DNA of 52,434 nt from Desulfobacteraceae bacterium (GCA_021372055.1 JAJFVB010000168.1:1-52434); one strand, 5' to 3'. Numbered from the stretch's first letter, positions 41,767-51,833 are shown. The notes: generated by a model from the sequence alone, not told the origin. Translations and numbers: made by a program.

Positions 41767-42795
41767 ATGGACAGCTTTCTTCCAAGGGTCGCCGTGACAA
41801 TGGGGGACCCTTGCGGGGTCGGTCCGGAAATTATCGTAAAGGCGTTTTCATCGCGCCTGTTTGCCGCGGACTGCTTCGCATTTGTAATCGGGGACACGCT
41901 TGCCGTGGAACGGGCAGCCGATCTGCTGGGCTCGCGAACAGCCGTCCGCCAGGTCTTGTCCGCCGAAGAAGCGATAGCCGGACACCGCCCGGGGACGATC
42001 CCGGTCCTGTCCGCCGGCCGACTGGAATCCGGCGACCTGGCCTGGGCAAATCCCTCCCCGGCTGCCTGCGGGCTCACCGTATCCTGCATTGAAACAGCGG
42101 TGGGGCTCGCTCTTTCCGGGACAATCGACGCAATCGCAACCTGCCCCGTAAACAAGGAAAAGCTCCATGGCAACGGGTTCCCCTTTCCGGGACACACGGA
42201 ATTCATTCGCGATCTGACCCGTTCGGATGAGGTCATAATGATGCTCGCGGGACCGAAGCTCCGGGTCTCCCTCGTCACCATCCATGAAGCCCTGGCCGAC
42301 GTGCCCCGTCTGCTCACCGCAGATCGGCTCCGCGCAACCATCAGGATCACGGCGGAAGCCATGTGCCGGGATTTCGGATTCGACTCGCCGCGCATAGCGG
42401 TCGCGGGGCTCAATCCCCACGCGGGTGAGGCGGGCCGCTTCGGGCGCGAGGAAATCGACCTGATCCGTCCCGTCGTCGAGGAAATCAGGAGCCGAGGCCG
42501 GGCCATCAGCGGCCCCTGGCCGCCGGACACCATCTTCCACCGGGCCCTTTCGGGCGAATTCGATGCCGTCGTGGCGATGTACCACGACCAGGGGCTGATT
42601 CCCGTGAAACTTGCACATTTCAGCGACGCGGTGAACGTAAGCCTGGGGCTGCCCATCGTGCGCACTTCCGTCGACCACGGCACCGCCTACGATATAGCCG
42701 GGACCGGGAAGGCGGCCCCGGACAGCCTCATCGCCGCGGTTGCCCTTGCATCGGCGATTGCCCGCAACCGGAGGAAGAGTGCGGTCCAACGCTGA
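41767..42795 (+). CDS. pdxA: 4-hydroxythreonine-4-phosphate dehydrogenase
   Basis: A 342-residue NAD-dependent enzyme of pyridoxal phosphate synthesis. The opening VAVTMGDPCGVGPEIIVKAF, the metal-site motifs FPFPGHTEFIRDLT and LNPHAGEAGRFGREE, and AMYHDQGLIPVKL are all family-specific. It begins 3 bp after lolA. PdxA-like homologues acting on other substrates exist, but the normal length and motifs fit PdxA. Confidence 0.93.
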   Translation: MDSFLPRVAVTMGDPCGVGPEIIVKAFSSRLFAADCFAFVIGDTLAVERAADLLGSRTAVRQVLSAEEAIAGHRPGTIPVLSAGRLESGDLAWANPSPAACGLTVSCIETAVGLALSGTIDAIATCPVNKEKLHGNGFPFPGHTEFIRDLTRSDEVIMMLAGPKLRVSLVTIHEALADVPRLLTADRLRATIRITAEAMCRDFGFDSPRIAVAGLNPHAGEAGRFGREEIDLIRPVVEEIRSRGRAISGPWPPDTIFHRALSGEFDAVVAMYHDQGLIPVKLAHFSDAVNVSLGLPIVRTSVDHGTAYDIAGTGKAAPDSLIAAVALASAIARNRRKSAVQR

Positions 42796-42866
42796 AATCC
42801 ATGCCGGGAGTTCGGGGCAAGGGAAATTATCCCGCGCCTCCGCCCCGCTGTGAAAGAAATCGCGTA

Positions 42867-45437
42867 ATGGCCCAGGACACGATCAGGATTCGCGGAGCGC
42901 GACAGCACAACCTCAAGAACATCAATCTCGAAATTCCACGCAACAAGTTCGTCGTGATCACCGGCGTAAGCGGTTCGGGGAAGTCCTCGCTCGCTTTCGA
43001 CACCCTTTTCGCCGAAGGCCAGAGGCGTTATCTCGAGGCCCTTTCAACCTACGCCCGGCAGTTGATCGGAAGGCTCAACGCGCCTCTTGTGGAGGAAATC
43101 GACGGGCTCAGTCCCGCCATCGCCATCGAGCAGAAGGGACTTCCGCACAATCCCAGGTCGACCGTCGGCACTCTGACGGAAATACACGACTATCTGCGGC
43201 TCCTCTTCGCAAGGCTGGGCACGGCCTACTGCCCGAACTGCAATCTCCCGGTGCGTTCCTGGACCCTGCCGCAGATACTGGAAGATCTTTTCGCGGTTTT
43301 GCCCGACGCATCCAGAATGCTCATTTTGGCTCCCCAGGGGAACATCGGCGAAAAAGATCTGCCGAACATCATCAAACGTCTCCTGCGGGACGGCTTTGCG
43401 CGGATACGCGCGAACGGGACGGTATTCGAGCTTGCTCCCGCCCCCGCCATCCCCAGGCGGCCCGTTCACAGCATCGAAATCGTGGTCGACCGCCTCATCC
43501 TCCAGAGCGACAAGAAAAGACGCCTCACCGATTCACTCGAACTCGCACTTCGTCTCGGCAGGGGAACGGCCGGGGTCGCCGTTCCCGGCGGGGCGGACCT
43601 CACCTACAGCCAGTCGGCCCATTGCGCTCAATGCGGGTACACCGCGCCCGAACTCACCCCGAGCCTCTTTTCCTTTCATCATCCCGCCGGAGCGTGTCCT
43701 GTCTGCAAGGGACTCGGAACGGCCGAAGAAGAGCGCGAACAGGACGGAGCACCTTCCTCGGATGAAGGCGAAGAAACGCTCCCCCGCTTCGGATCCGCCC
43801 CACTGCCCTGCCCCGCCTGCGGAGGAACGCGCCTCGACATTGCCGCCCGTTCCGTGAGGCTCGGCTCGCGCAGCATAGACGAGATCTCCCGCATGAATCC
43901 GGAGGGCGTGACCGCCTGGCTCGGTGGCCTTGAACTCGACCCGGCGCAAAAGCAGATCGCCGAGCGGCCGGTCCGCGAGGCCGAAAGCCGGTTGCGGAAC
44001 CTCGTCGAACTCGGCCTGCCCTACCTCACCCTCGACCGGGCCGCAAGCACGCTCTCCGGAGGCGAGGCCCAGCGTGTCAGGCTCGCCCACCAGATAAGCT
44101 CGACCCTTTCCGGGGTCCTCTACGTGCTGGATGAGCCGAGCATAGGCCTGCATCCCCGCGACCACGAACGGCTGCTCCGAATTCTGCTGCGGTTGCGCGA
44201 GGCGGGAAACAGCCTCATCGTCGTCGAACACGATCGTGAAACGATCCTGCAATCCGACTACGTCGTGGACATGGGACCCGGCGCGGGCGCGCAGGGAGGC
44301 GAAGTCGTTTTTTCCGGCCCGCCGGAAGCCCTCGCCAAATCCGAGGATTCCCTTACCGGCCTCTATCTTTCCGGCAAACGCGAGATCCCGGTCCCGAAAC
44401 ACCGGAAGAAAAGCTCGCAAATGCTTCAGGTGCTCGGGGCTTCCGGACACAACCTGAAAAATATCGACGCCGCCTTTCCGCTGGGCTGCATGACGTGCGT
44501 TACCGGGGTCTCGGGCTCCGGCAAGAGCACGCTCGTCCTGGATACGCTCTACCGAGCCCTTGCCCGGGAGATCTACCGCGTGGAGGCCCACCCGGCCGCC
44601 CACTCGGCCATAAAGAACGGCGGAGGGCTTCGCAAGGTGGTCCTGGTGGATCAGTCGGCGCTCGGCAGGACCCCCCGTTCCACCCCGGCAACATATACGG
44701 GGGTCTTCGGGCTCATCCGGCAGCTTTTCGCGCGGGTCCCCGAAGCCCGCGCCCGGGGCTACTCACCGGCGCGTTTTTCGTTCAACGCCAGGGGGGGCCG
44801 TTGCGAGCACTGCAAGGGCGAGGGTTGCCAGCGGATCGAGATGTACTTCCTGCCCGACATCTATGTCACCTGCCCGATCTGCGAAGGAAGCCGCTACGGC
44901 CGCGAGACCCTGGATATCTCGTACCGGGGTCATTCGATAGCCGATGTTCTCGGGATGACGGTTTTCGAGGCCGCCTCCTTTTTCGCCAACTTCCGCGCGA
45001 TTCGCCAGAAGCTGGACACTCTTATCGATGTCGGGATGGGCTATATCCGGCTCGGCCAGCCCGCGACCACCCTTTCCGGAGGCGAGGCGCAGCGGGTGAA
45101 GCTCGCATCCGAACTCAGCAAGCGGAGTCAGGGGCACGCGCTCTACATTCTGGATGAACCGACAACGGGACTTCATTTCGAAGATATCGGGAAGCTCCTG
45201 CACGTTCTGAGACGTCTTGTCGACCAGGAAAACACGGTCATTATAATCGAGCACCACCCGGACGTGATCAAAACGGCCGACTATATTATCGATCTCGGCC
45301 CCGAAGGCGGCGAGGAAGGCGGCAGGATCGTCGCTTCGGGCACCCCAGAGGAGGTTGCTCTTTCGAAAGCTTCCCATACCGCGGTATTTCTAAGAAGAGA
45401 GCTCGGGACGGGCACCGCTTCGATCGACCGGAGCTAG
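42867..45437 (+). CDS. uvrA: Excinuclease ABC subunit A lacking the insertion domain
   Basis: An 856-residue UvrA, about 85 shorter than the usual 940. Walker A motifs GVSGSGKS are at residues 33-40 and near 547; ABC signatures LSGGEAQRV occur twice. The UvrB-binding region and both zinc modules (CAQCGYTA with CPVCKGLG, and CEHCKGEG with CPICEGS) are present. The insertion domain normally found between CPVCKGLG and the CxxC of CPACGGTRL is replaced by about 30 acidic residues ([17 protein letters not shown]). It recognises DNA damage with UvrB. ATG 42867 is chosen by homology; the upstream part of the frame from 42801 is rejected. Confidence 0.93.
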   Translation: MAQDTIRIRGARQHNLKNINLEIPRNKFVVITGVSGSGKSSLAFDTLFAEGQRRYLEALSTYARQLIGRLNAPLVEEIDGLSPAIAIEQKGLPHNPRSTVGTLTEIHDYLRLLFARLGTAYCPNCNLPVRSWTLPQILEDLFAVLPDASRMLILAPQGNIGEKDLPNIIKRLLRDGFARIRANGTVFELAPAPAIPRRPVHSIEIVVDRLILQSDKKRRLTDSLELALRLGRGTAGVAVPGGADLTYSQSAHCAQCGYTAPELTPSLFSFHHPAGACPVCKGLGTAEEEREQDGAPSSDEGEETLPRFGSAPLPCPACGGTRLDIAARSVRLGSRSIDEISRMNPEGVTAWLGGLELDPAQKQIAERPVREAESRLRNLVELGLPYLTLDRAASTLSGGEAQRVRLAHQISSTLSGVLYVLDEPSIGLHPRDHERLLRILLRLREAGNSLIVVEHDRETILQSDYVVDMGPGAGAQGGEVVFSGPPEALAKSEDSLTGLYLSGKREIPVPKHRKKSSQMLQVLGASGHNLKNIDAAFPLGCMTCVTGVSGSGKSTLVLDTLYRALAREIYRVEAHPAAHSAIKNGGGLRKVVLVDQSALGRTPRSTPATYTGVFGLIRQLFARVPEARARGYSPARFSFNARGGRCEHCKGEGCQRIEMYFLPDIYVTCPICEGSRYGRETLDISYRGHSIADVLGMTVFEAASFFANFRAIRQKLDTLIDVGMGYIRLGQPATTLSGGEAQRVKLASELSKRSQGHALYILDEPTTGLHFEDIGKLLHVLRRLVDQENTVIIIEHHPDVIKTADYIIDLGPEGGEEGGRIVASGTPEEVALSKASHTAVFLRRELGTGTASIDRS

Positions 45438-45573
45438 CAGACGTTGCCGGCAGCGGGGAAAAGCGCATGAGAGCATCGTCCAGAAAATCCGCAACACCGG
45501 CCAGATTCGGGGCAAAACTCCCGGATCTCGAGTGCGCTTCGACTCGGAGCCGCCATTTTTTTCGGATAACGCA

Positions 45574-45604
45574 TTGACATTTGTTCATGAATATCGTTTA
45601 TATT
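45574..45604 (+). promoter_or_regulatory. Candidate promoter of yajC-secDF
   Basis: A perfect TTGACA (45574-45579) precedes TATATT (45599-45604) with 19 bp spacing; TTTATA two bases earlier gives 17 bp. It lies about 80 bp before the yajC start in an AT-rich stretch of the 45438-45685 gap, where no other gene was seen. Confidence 0.5.
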
Positions 45605-45685
45605 TCGGGTTTGGCTTTTGGAAAAAGAGTCAGCGATGTAAGATCCGATTGGAAATTTGGACCGATACAATTCTGGAGGGAAGAA

Positions 45686-46057
45686 ATGATTTTTAACAGT
45701 TTGGCATATGCTGCCGAAGCTTATGCGCAGGACGGTGGCGGAGCGGGCGCCGCAGGGTTTCTGAGCCTTGGGAACCCTCTTTTCCTCATGGTGGCAATGC
45801 TTGCCATCTTCTATTTTCTTCTGATTCGCCCGCAGCAGAAAAAGCAGAAAGAGCACCGTCAAATGCTGTCCAGCATCCAGAAGGGGGACACCATATTCAC
45901 CGCCGGGGGCATCCATGGAAAGATTACCGGCCTCACCGAAACGACCGTGACGATGGAAATCGCGGACAGGGTGCGCATCAAGGTCAACAGGGGCTCGATC
46001 GGAGGCTTGGTCTCCAAGGGAGAAGCACCGCCGGAACCGGAATCGAGCAAGGAATAA
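45686..46057 (+). CDS. yajC: Preprotein translocase subunit YajC
   Basis: A 123-residue protein with one membrane helix (PLFLMVAMLAIFYFLLIRPQ) followed by QQKKQKEHRQML and a small cytosolic domain with GDTIFTAGGIHGKITGL. It belongs to the SecDF-YajC complex that assists Sec export. ATG 45686 follows GGAGGG, so the earlier ATG at 45581 is rejected. The secD gene begins 69 bp later. Confidence 0.95.
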   Translation: MIFNSLAYAAEAYAQDGGGAGAAGFLSLGNPLFLMVAMLAIFYFLLIRPQQKKQKEHRQMLSSIQKGDTIFTAGGIHGKITGLTETTVTMEIADRVRIKVNRGSIGGLVSKGEAPPEPESSKE

Positions 46058-46126
46058 GAGCAACGTTGGAGACGTGGCGAAGCGCCGCGTTTCCGAAGCG
46101 CAATCGCAAGCTTTTTGGAGGCCCCA

Positions 46127-47722
46127 TTGAAAAGTATAGGAATCCGTGCGCTCCTGATCTCAGCTATTCTGATTGTCGGAATAGTCTTTCTCGTCCCGAG
46201 CTTCACCTCTACTTTACCCCCGGGGTGGTCGAAGGTACTGCCGACCGAGAAGATACGTCTCGGCCTTGACCTCCAGGGTGGAATTCATCTTGTGCTGGAG
46301 GTTGAAGCGGATAAAGCCGTCGAAAACGCGGCCGAAAGATTTTCCGAAGAAATCAAGGATGTTTTGCGCGCGCAAAAGATCGGCTTCACCAAGGTAGCCA
46401 GGGCTAACAAGTGGGATGTTGAAGTCGTGCTTCCGTCGGCCGAGCAGCAGAACGAAATGAACCAGGCAATCCAGAAGGATTTTCCGAGGCTCAAGCCGTC
46501 CACGTCCGAAACCACGGCTGAAGGCAGCCACACCCTTCTCACCATAGATCAGAAGGAAGTCAATAACATCCGCTCCCAGGCCATCGCCCAGGGACTTGAG
46601 ACGATCCGGAACCGCATCGACCAGTTCGGAGTAAGAGAGCCGGACATCCGTCCGGAAGGGGAAGATCGCATACTGGTACAGCTGCCGGGCATTTCAAATC
46701 CCCAGGAGGCCATCAACCTCATTGGCAAGACGGCGGTCCTCGAGTTCAAGCTCGTCGCACAGAACGTAACCGATCAGGACATGCGGGAGAACAAGCTCCC
46801 CGCCGGGGTCAGGGTCTACCCCATGCGCCCCTCCGAACGGAGCACGCGCGGCGAGAGCAAGATTGCGCTTGAAGACAAGACCCTTTTGACCGGCCAGTAC
46901 ATTACCGATGCGCGGGTCGAAATAGGATCGCGCAACTTCGGTGAATCGCAGATCGCTCTCGAGTTCGATGCACAGGGCGCCAGGGTCTTCGAGCGCGTGA
47001 CGGGCGAACATGTAAATCGCCAGCTCGCCATCGTGCTGGACGGCGTCGTTTACTCCGCCCCCAATATCAAGGAGCGGATCAGCGGCGGCAGGGCCGTTAT
47101 CACGGGTTCTTTCACGGATGAGGAGGCCAAGGTGCTCGCCATTGCGCTGCGCACCGGCAGGCTGCCCGCTCCGGTAAAGATCCTCGAACAGCGCACGGTC
47201 GGACCTGCGCTGGGTCTTGATTCCATCACCAAGGGCATACTGGCCTCGGCCATCGGCGGTCTGGGCATCATCATCTTCATGGTTGTCTATTACAGGTTTT
47301 CAGGGGTCATCGCAGATTTTGCCCTGGCCATCAATATCCTTTTGCTTCTGGCTTCAATGGCGATCGTGGGCGCAACGCTTACCCTTCCCGGTATTGCCGG
47401 TATTGCTCTCACAATCGGTATGGCGGTCGATGCCAACGTGCTCATCTACGAGCGGATACGGGAGGAGCTGCGGCTTGGGAAAACCCCGCGGGCATCGGTT
47501 GAAACGGGCTACGGCAGAGCAACCACAACGATTCTGGACGCCAACGTCACGACCATTATCGCGGCTCTTGTCCTCTACCAGTTCGGGACCGGCCCGATCA
47601 AGGGTTTCGCTGTCACGCTGAGCATCGGCCTTGTGGCGAATCTCTTTACGGCGATCTTTGTCACCCGGGTTATTTTTGACTACCTCCTGACCGAGCGGCG
47701 GGTAAAAGAGCTTAGCATCTAG
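46127..47722 (+). CDS. secD: Protein translocase subunit SecD
   Basis: A 531-residue RND-type membrane protein. One N-terminal helix is followed by the signature LGLDLQGGIHLVLEVE, the P1 periplasmic domain and five C-terminal helices beginning near KGILASAIGGLGIIIFMVVY. The last part includes GMAVDANVLIYERIREELR, with the proton-relay Asp. No ATG is available; TTG 46127 is chosen because GGAGG lies six bases upstream. A TTG four codons earlier lacks such a site. It uses the proton gradient to pull proteins out of the Sec channel. Confidence 0.95.
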   Translation: MKSIGIRALLISAILIVGIVFLVPSFTSTLPPGWSKVLPTEKIRLGLDLQGGIHLVLEVEADKAVENAAERFSEEIKDVLRAQKIGFTKVARANKWDVEVVLPSAEQQNEMNQAIQKDFPRLKPSTSETTAEGSHTLLTIDQKEVNNIRSQAIAQGLETIRNRIDQFGVREPDIRPEGEDRILVQLPGISNPQEAINLIGKTAVLEFKLVAQNVTDQDMRENKLPAGVRVYPMRPSERSTRGESKIALEDKTLLTGQYITDARVEIGSRNFGESQIALEFDAQGARVFERVTGEHVNRQLAIVLDGVVYSAPNIKERISGGRAVITGSFTDEEAKVLAIALRTGRLPAPVKILEQRTVGPALGLDSITKGILASAIGGLGIIIFMVVYYRFSGVIADFALAINILLLLASMAIVGATLTLPGIAGIALTIGMAVDANVLIYERIREELRLGKTPRASVETGYGRATTTILDANVTTIIAALVLYQFGTGPIKGFAVTLSIGLVANLFTAIFVTRVIFDYLLTERRVKELSI

Positions 47723-47744
47723 CCGGAATCATAAGGTGAAAAGA

Positions 47745-48824
47745 ATGGAATTCATAAAACCAAATCTCAAAATCGACTTTGTGGGATTTCGCTATAAGGC
47801 CTTCATGATTTCCGGCCTCATCATCGTAGCAGGCTTGATTGCCCTGCTCCTTAACGGCGGATTGAAAATGGGCGTCGACTTCGCCGGCGGCATGCTCATC
47901 CAGGTGAAATTCGACAAGGCTACCAGTCCGGACGACATCCGGGACGCGCTCAAGGGGACCTTGTCCCAGAGCTTTGTTCAGCAGGTCGGCGCCAAGGGCG
48001 ACAACGAATACCTGATCCGCACCGAGGCCGTCAACGAGCAGTTGGAGAGCCTGTCCAACAAGATCGAAAACGAGCTCACCCAAGCCTACGGCCCGGGCCA
48101 GCAGGTGCTCAGGGTGGAAATGGTCGGACCGAAGGTTGGAAAGGATTTACGGCAGAAGGCGCTCTACGCCTTCTTCTATTCCCTCCTGCTGATAGGCGTC
48201 TACGTCTCCGGCCGGTTTGAATTCAAATGGATCAAAAGTCTGATCATGGTCGTCGCGCTGATCCTTTGCACCTTTTTGCTCGACGCCCTTGGACTGAGCG
48301 CCACCGTGACAATCGCCGGGTCTTTGATCCTGACACTGTTTCTGTGCTGGGTGCTGCAGCTCCCGTATGCGCTCGGAGCCATCATTTCTCTACTGCACGA
48401 CATGCTTACAACGATCGGCATGCTCGCGATTTTCGACAAGGAGTTCACCCTCGAGGTCCTTGCGGCGCTTTTGACCCTTGCCGGCTATTCGATAAACGAT
48501 ACGATCATCGTCTACGACCGTATCCGCGAGAACCGGAGCAAGGACAGAAAGCAGTCGTTCGGAGAAATGATCAACATGTCGATCAATCAGACGTTGAGCC
48601 GTACCGTGCTCACGTCGGCGACCGTGTTTTTCGTCGTTCTCTGTCTCTTCCTGTTCGGCGGCACCGTTATTCACGACTTCTGCTTTGCGATGCTGTTCGG
48701 CGTCATCACCGGAACGTATTCGTCGATATACATGGCGAGCCCGATACTTCTGTTCTACGAGGAATTGAGGGCGAAGCATCAGACCAGGAAAAGACGCTCG
48801 ACTGCCGCGGCAAGGTCAAAATAG
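47745..48824 (+). CDS. secF: Protein translocase subunit SecF
   Basis: A 359-residue partner of SecD with six helices. It shows the signature GVDFAGGMLIQVKF, then SLLHDMLTTIGMLAIFDKEF and GYSINDTIIVYDRIRENR, all typical of SecF. ATG 47745 follows AAGGTGA; a GTG three codons earlier is possible. It lies 22 bp after secD and is followed by a terminator. Confidence 0.96.
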   Translation: MEFIKPNLKIDFVGFRYKAFMISGLIIVAGLIALLLNGGLKMGVDFAGGMLIQVKFDKATSPDDIRDALKGTLSQSFVQQVGAKGDNEYLIRTEAVNEQLESLSNKIENELTQAYGPGQQVLRVEMVGPKVGKDLRQKALYAFFYSLLLIGVYVSGRFEFKWIKSLIMVVALILCTFLLDALGLSATVTIAGSLILTLFLCWVLQLPYALGAIISLLHDMLTTIGMLAIFDKEFTLEVLAALLTLAGYSINDTIIVYDRIRENRSKDRKQSFGEMINMSINQTLSRTVLTSATVFFVVLCLFLFGGTVIHDFCFAMLFGVITGTYSSIYMASPILLFYEELRAKHQTRKRRSTAAARSK

Positions 48825-48850
48825 CCAAGCTGCAAAGATGGAATGCGATA

Positions 48851-48880
48851 AGGGCGACCCTCTCGGGCCGCCCTTTTTTT
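48851..48880 (+). terminator. Rho-independent terminator of yajC-secDF
   Basis: AGGGCG-A-CCC and GGG-C-CGCCCT pair with one mismatch around a TCTC loop and are followed by TTTTTT and more T-rich sequence. It ends 26 bp after the secF stop begins. Confidence 0.85.
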
Positions 48881-48890
48881 ATCTTTATTT

Positions 48891-48941
48891 GGTTTCAGAA
48901 GCGTTCCTTGGTACATTCTTGAACGCAAATGTGTATCACGG
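48891..48941 (+). repeat. Structured intergenic repeat, copy E (tail only)
   Basis: Matches the last part of copy C: CAGAAGCGTTCCTTGGTACA, then TTCTTGAACGC and TGTATCACGG. The stem GCGTTC/GAACGC is preserved. The front modules are missing. It lies between convergent secF and the Usp gene. Confidence 0.65.
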
Positions 48942-48985
48942 GGCGCTGACTGATCTCACCGGAAGACCGGGGACTCCGGTCTCTT

Positions 48986-49933
48986 TTACTGCATCACCCA
49001 GACCGACATGTTCTTGAAGGACGAAAGGATCTTTTTCGTAACGGATGTCTTGAGGAAACTCCAGGTGCCTTCGGGTTGTGAGTGTCCGAGCCCCACGATT
49101 CCCACTCCGCTCTTTCCGCACCAGGAGAGGATTTCTCCGACGGTGTCTCCCCTGTTCGGGATGATGGCAATCCGCAACCGGGACTCGTCGATTCCCTGAT
49201 CCCGGATCAACTCGGAAGACTTCGCAAGATAAGGCATCGCCGTCTTTCCTTCCGGCGAAGAGGCCCAGGCGGAAAGCTCCGCCGAAGGAGGCTCAAGACC
49301 GGACACGATGGCATAATCGCACGACTTGGACGCGTGCAGCAGGGTGATCGACGTATTTGTTTCAGAGAGCATGAAGGCGGCATGATCGGCGATGCGCAGG
49401 GAAGCCTCTTCGTTGAATATGCAGATGGCGGCATTGGTTGGGTCCACGCTTCCATCCGTAAACCAGATCGGGCTCGCCAGGCAGTGCTGCAGCAGCCCGG
49501 ACGGAGAACTCCCCTTGAGAAAACCTTCCAGGGCGCTCGAAACCGTCTGCTGCACGAGGACGGCGTCGACCTTTTTCATGTCCGCAAGAAGACAGGCATG
49601 CTTGGCAACGCTCATTTCACGCTGCTCCATGTGCTCATGCAGGAGTTCCTCCGCAAAACCCGCTTTAAGGAGCACCTCCTTCGCATCGGCGAAAATCCGG
49701 CGCGTTTCCTTTTCGCGGTTTTCGAGATACTCCCTGCGCCTTTTCATTATGTCGGCCGAATCGGCATACATGCCCGAATATGCGGGCGGCAGGGGAGACA
49801 CGAGATAACCCAGTATGAGGTTTACATCGCGCAGTCCCGGATAAAGTCTGCTTACGAACTCAATCGGCCGCAGCGCTTCCCTCGACCCGTCAATAGGAAG
49901 CAGCAGACACTTGGGAAGATGCTGAACCGTCAT
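48986..49933 (-). CDS. Double-domain universal stress protein
   Basis: A 315-residue protein with two Usp folds. The first opens KCLLLPIDGSREALRPIEFV; the second ends GIVGLGHSQPEGTWSFLKTS followed by TKKILSSFKNMSVWVMQ, which keeps the usual hydrophobic end but lacks a clear Walker-like GxxGxxG(S/T) loop. ATP binding is therefore uncertain. ATG 49933 follows a G-rich site and starts the first domain; the longer frame to 50011 is rejected. The function is unknown beyond the family's general link with stress. Confidence 0.75.
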   Translation of the reverse strand: MTVQHLPKCLLLPIDGSREALRPIEFVSRLYPGLRDVNLILGYLVSPLPPAYSGMYADSADIMKRRREYLENREKETRRIFADAKEVLLKAGFAEELLHEHMEQREMSVAKHACLLADMKKVDAVLVQQTVSSALEGFLKGSSPSGLLQHCLASPIWFTDGSVDPTNAAICIFNEEASLRIADHAAFMLSETNTSITLLHASKSCDYAIVSGLEPPSAELSAWASSPEGKTAMPYLAKSSELIRDQGIDESRLRIAIIPNRGDTVGEILSWCGKSGVGIVGLGHSQPEGTWSFLKTSVTKKILSSFKNMSVWVMQ

Positions 49934-50024
49934 ACCCCGCCCCCTTGAAAAAATCGATATCCGAACAGTCGGACCTCCGCCCGCATGGAACGTCATGCGG
50001 ACCGCTATCATTTAAGTCGGAAAC

Positions 50025-50696
50025 TCACCTGCGCAATACCCCCTTTTCGGCAAACATTCGAAACAAGGCTTCGCAATCATCCGCGACCCAGTCGGCTCCC
50101 GCATGAATGAGTTCCTCACGGGTCTTGCTGCCGCTGCAGACACCCGCAGTCATGACGCCGGCAGCTTTTCCGGTCTGAATATCCAGAGGATGATCGCCGA
50201 CCATGACGGCGGCAGCCGGTGTGGCTCCCATCGCCCGGAGCGCCAGGAGCAGGTGTGCGGGATCGGGCTTCGGCGCCGGAACGTGGTCTCTGGCCAGAAA
50301 CGCGGAGCAGTAGCGCGCAATATCGGGAAAAACGACTCGAACTGCAGCCTCGCAGTTTCTTGTGATTATAGCGGTTTTCAGCCCACGGAGCAGAATTCCG
50401 TCAAGCAGCGGCCGCGTAAACGGGAAAAGGGCGCCCCGCCCCGCCGCCTCCATTTCCATCGCCTCGATGAGCCCAAGCGCTTCCTTGCGGAAATCGGCCG
50501 CTCTGCCGCCGTTTTGCCCCTCTATGCTCTGCGAGATCCACGCAATCGCCTCGAGCGCCGGGAGAGTCGCGGGAGGGCGGGCGGGAGCCAAAAACCTGTC
50601 GGCGAGTTCTCCGACCCGGAGCTTCATCAGCGGGAAATCGAGGTGGAGTTCAGCAAGAGTGCCGTCGAAATCGAATACAACGGTATCAATTGTCAA
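50025..50696 (-). CDS. HAD-superfamily phosphatase
   Basis: A 223-residue haloacid dehalogenase-fold hydrolase. Motif I is TVVFDFDGTLAEL with the nucleophile Asp, motif II is AIITRNCEAA and motif III/IV is KPDPAH plus MVGDHPLDI. A helical cap lies between motifs I and II, as in phosphoglycolate phosphatases. TTG 50696 is chosen because AGGAGGA lies 7 bases upstream; an ATG 11 codons earlier (50729) is the alternative. The much longer frame to 51656 is antisense to the aminotransferase gene and not real. The substrate is unknown. Confidence 0.85.
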   Translation of the reverse strand: MTIDTVVFDFDGTLAELHLDFPLMKLRVGELADRFLAPARPPATLPALEAIAWISQSIEGQNGGRAADFRKEALGLIEAMEMEAAGRGALFPFTRPLLDGILLRGLKTAIITRNCEAAVRVVFPDIARYCSAFLARDHVPAPKPDPAHLLLALRAMGATPAAAVMVGDHPLDIQTGKAAGVMTAGVCSGSKTREELIHAGADWVADDCEALFRMFAEKGVLRR

Positions 50697-50780
50697 GCGC
50701 AATTCCTCCTGAAATATTGGAAACTTCATCGGCCGAAACGCCGATATTTCTTGCCCAAGCGGGAACGCTTCGCTATCCTC

Positions 50781-50836
50781 TGAAGCTCCGCCGATTACGG
50801 GGCGGAGATACTTCAAAGCACGCATTGGGATCAGGT
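50781..50836 (+). repeat. Hairpin plus repeat tail, copy F (partial)
   Basis: A hairpin, CTCCGCC (50786-50792) with GGCGGAG (50801-50807), extended by TGAAG/CTTCA across an ATA bulge, is followed by GCACGCATTGGGATCAGG, the tail of the dispersed repeat. It sits between the divergent HAD and aminotransferase genes and so may affect either leader. The family match rests on about 20 bases only. Confidence 0.4.
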
Positions 50837-50861
50837 TTAATATCCCGGAACGGATCGTGAA

Positions 50862-51833
50862 ATGTCCATACCTATTTTGAGTTTCGACCAGGTAATCGAT
50901 TATCTGCTCGCTTCCAGGCAGCCTTACTATGAAAAGTACCTCGCGATGTACTCCAGCTGGTACGGCGGAATCGTAACGGACCCCGCCCTCATGATGGTCC
51001 CGGTGGACGATCACATGGTGCACAGAGGAGACGGAGTCTTCGAGGCTTTCAAGTGCACCCGCTGGAACATTTACTCCCTCGACCGTCACCTCGACAGGAT
51101 GCAGGCATCCCTCGACGGCTCGCAGCTCTCGCTCCCCGTCAGCCGCGAGGGGCTGATCGACATTATCCGCCGGACGATTCGCGCCGGCAACTGCGGCGAC
51201 TGTCTGGTCCGGCTGCTCATATCCCGAGGGCCGGGCAGTTTCAGCGCAAACCCCTACGACTCCATCGCGAGCCAGATCTATGTGGTGGCCTTCGCCTACA
51301 ACGGACCGCCCCCTTCGCGCTACGAAAAGGGAGTAAAGCTTGTAACGAGCAGGGTTCCCCTTAAAAGCGAGTTCTTCGCGACGGTAAAGAACTGCAACTA
51401 TCTCCCGAACGTACTCATGGTGAAGGAAGCCCTTGACTCGGGGGCCGATTTCTCGGTCTCGATCGACGAGCGCGGATTTCTGGCCGAAACCGCGACGGAA
51501 AACGTCGGAATCGTCACAAAGAACGGGGAGTTCCTGGTGCCGCGCTTTCTGCGGACGCTTCGCGGCATAACGGTATCCCGCGCGCTCCAGTTCGCGGAGC
51601 AGATGGAAGGCTCCGATCTCAAATCGGTCGTCCAGGCCGACATCACGCGGGAGCAAGCGCTCGACGCGACCGAGGTTTTTGTTTTTGGAACATCCTTCGA
51701 CATTTTTCCCGTCGTCGAATACGACGGCAGAAAAATCGGCGACGGCGCGCCCGGTCCCATTTTCAAAAAGCTTTTGCAGCGTTTCCGGGAAGATGAGTCG
51801 AGCAATACCGCGTTGCTGACGCCGGTGAACTAA
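50862..51833 (+). CDS. Class IV aminotransferase (branched-chain / D-amino acid type)
   Basis: A 323-residue PLP enzyme of fold type IV. The PLP lysine is K176 in TVKNCNYLPNVLMVKEAL. Other marks are VHRGDGVFEAFKCTRW, RLLISRGPGSFSANPYDS and the Glu-containing GFLAETATENVGIV. The family includes IlvE, D-alanine aminotransferase and aminodeoxychorismate lyase; the sequence does not let me choose among them with confidence. ATG 50862 begins the family's N-terminus. Confidence 0.85.
   Translation: MSIPILSFDQVIDYLLASRQPYYEKYLAMYSSWYGGIVTDPALMMVPVDDHMVHRGDGVFEAFKCTRWNIYSLDRHLDRMQASLDGSQLSLPVSREGLIDIIRRTIRAGNCGDCLVRLLISRGPGSFSANPYDSIASQIYVVAFAYNGPPPSRYEKGVKLVTSRVPLKSEFFATVKNCNYLPNVLMVKEALDSGADFSVSIDERGFLAETATENVGIVTKNGEFLVPRFLRTLRGITVSRALQFAEQMEGSDLKSVVQADITREQALDATEVFVFGTSFDIFPVVEYDGRKIGDGAPGPIFKKLLQRFREDESSNTALLTPVN

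Noticed and set aside
50697..51656. N-terminal extension of the HAD frame to 543 residues
   Set aside because: The extension lies antisense to the aminotransferase gene and lacks domain sequence; a TTG start with AGGAGGA at 50696 fits the HAD family.
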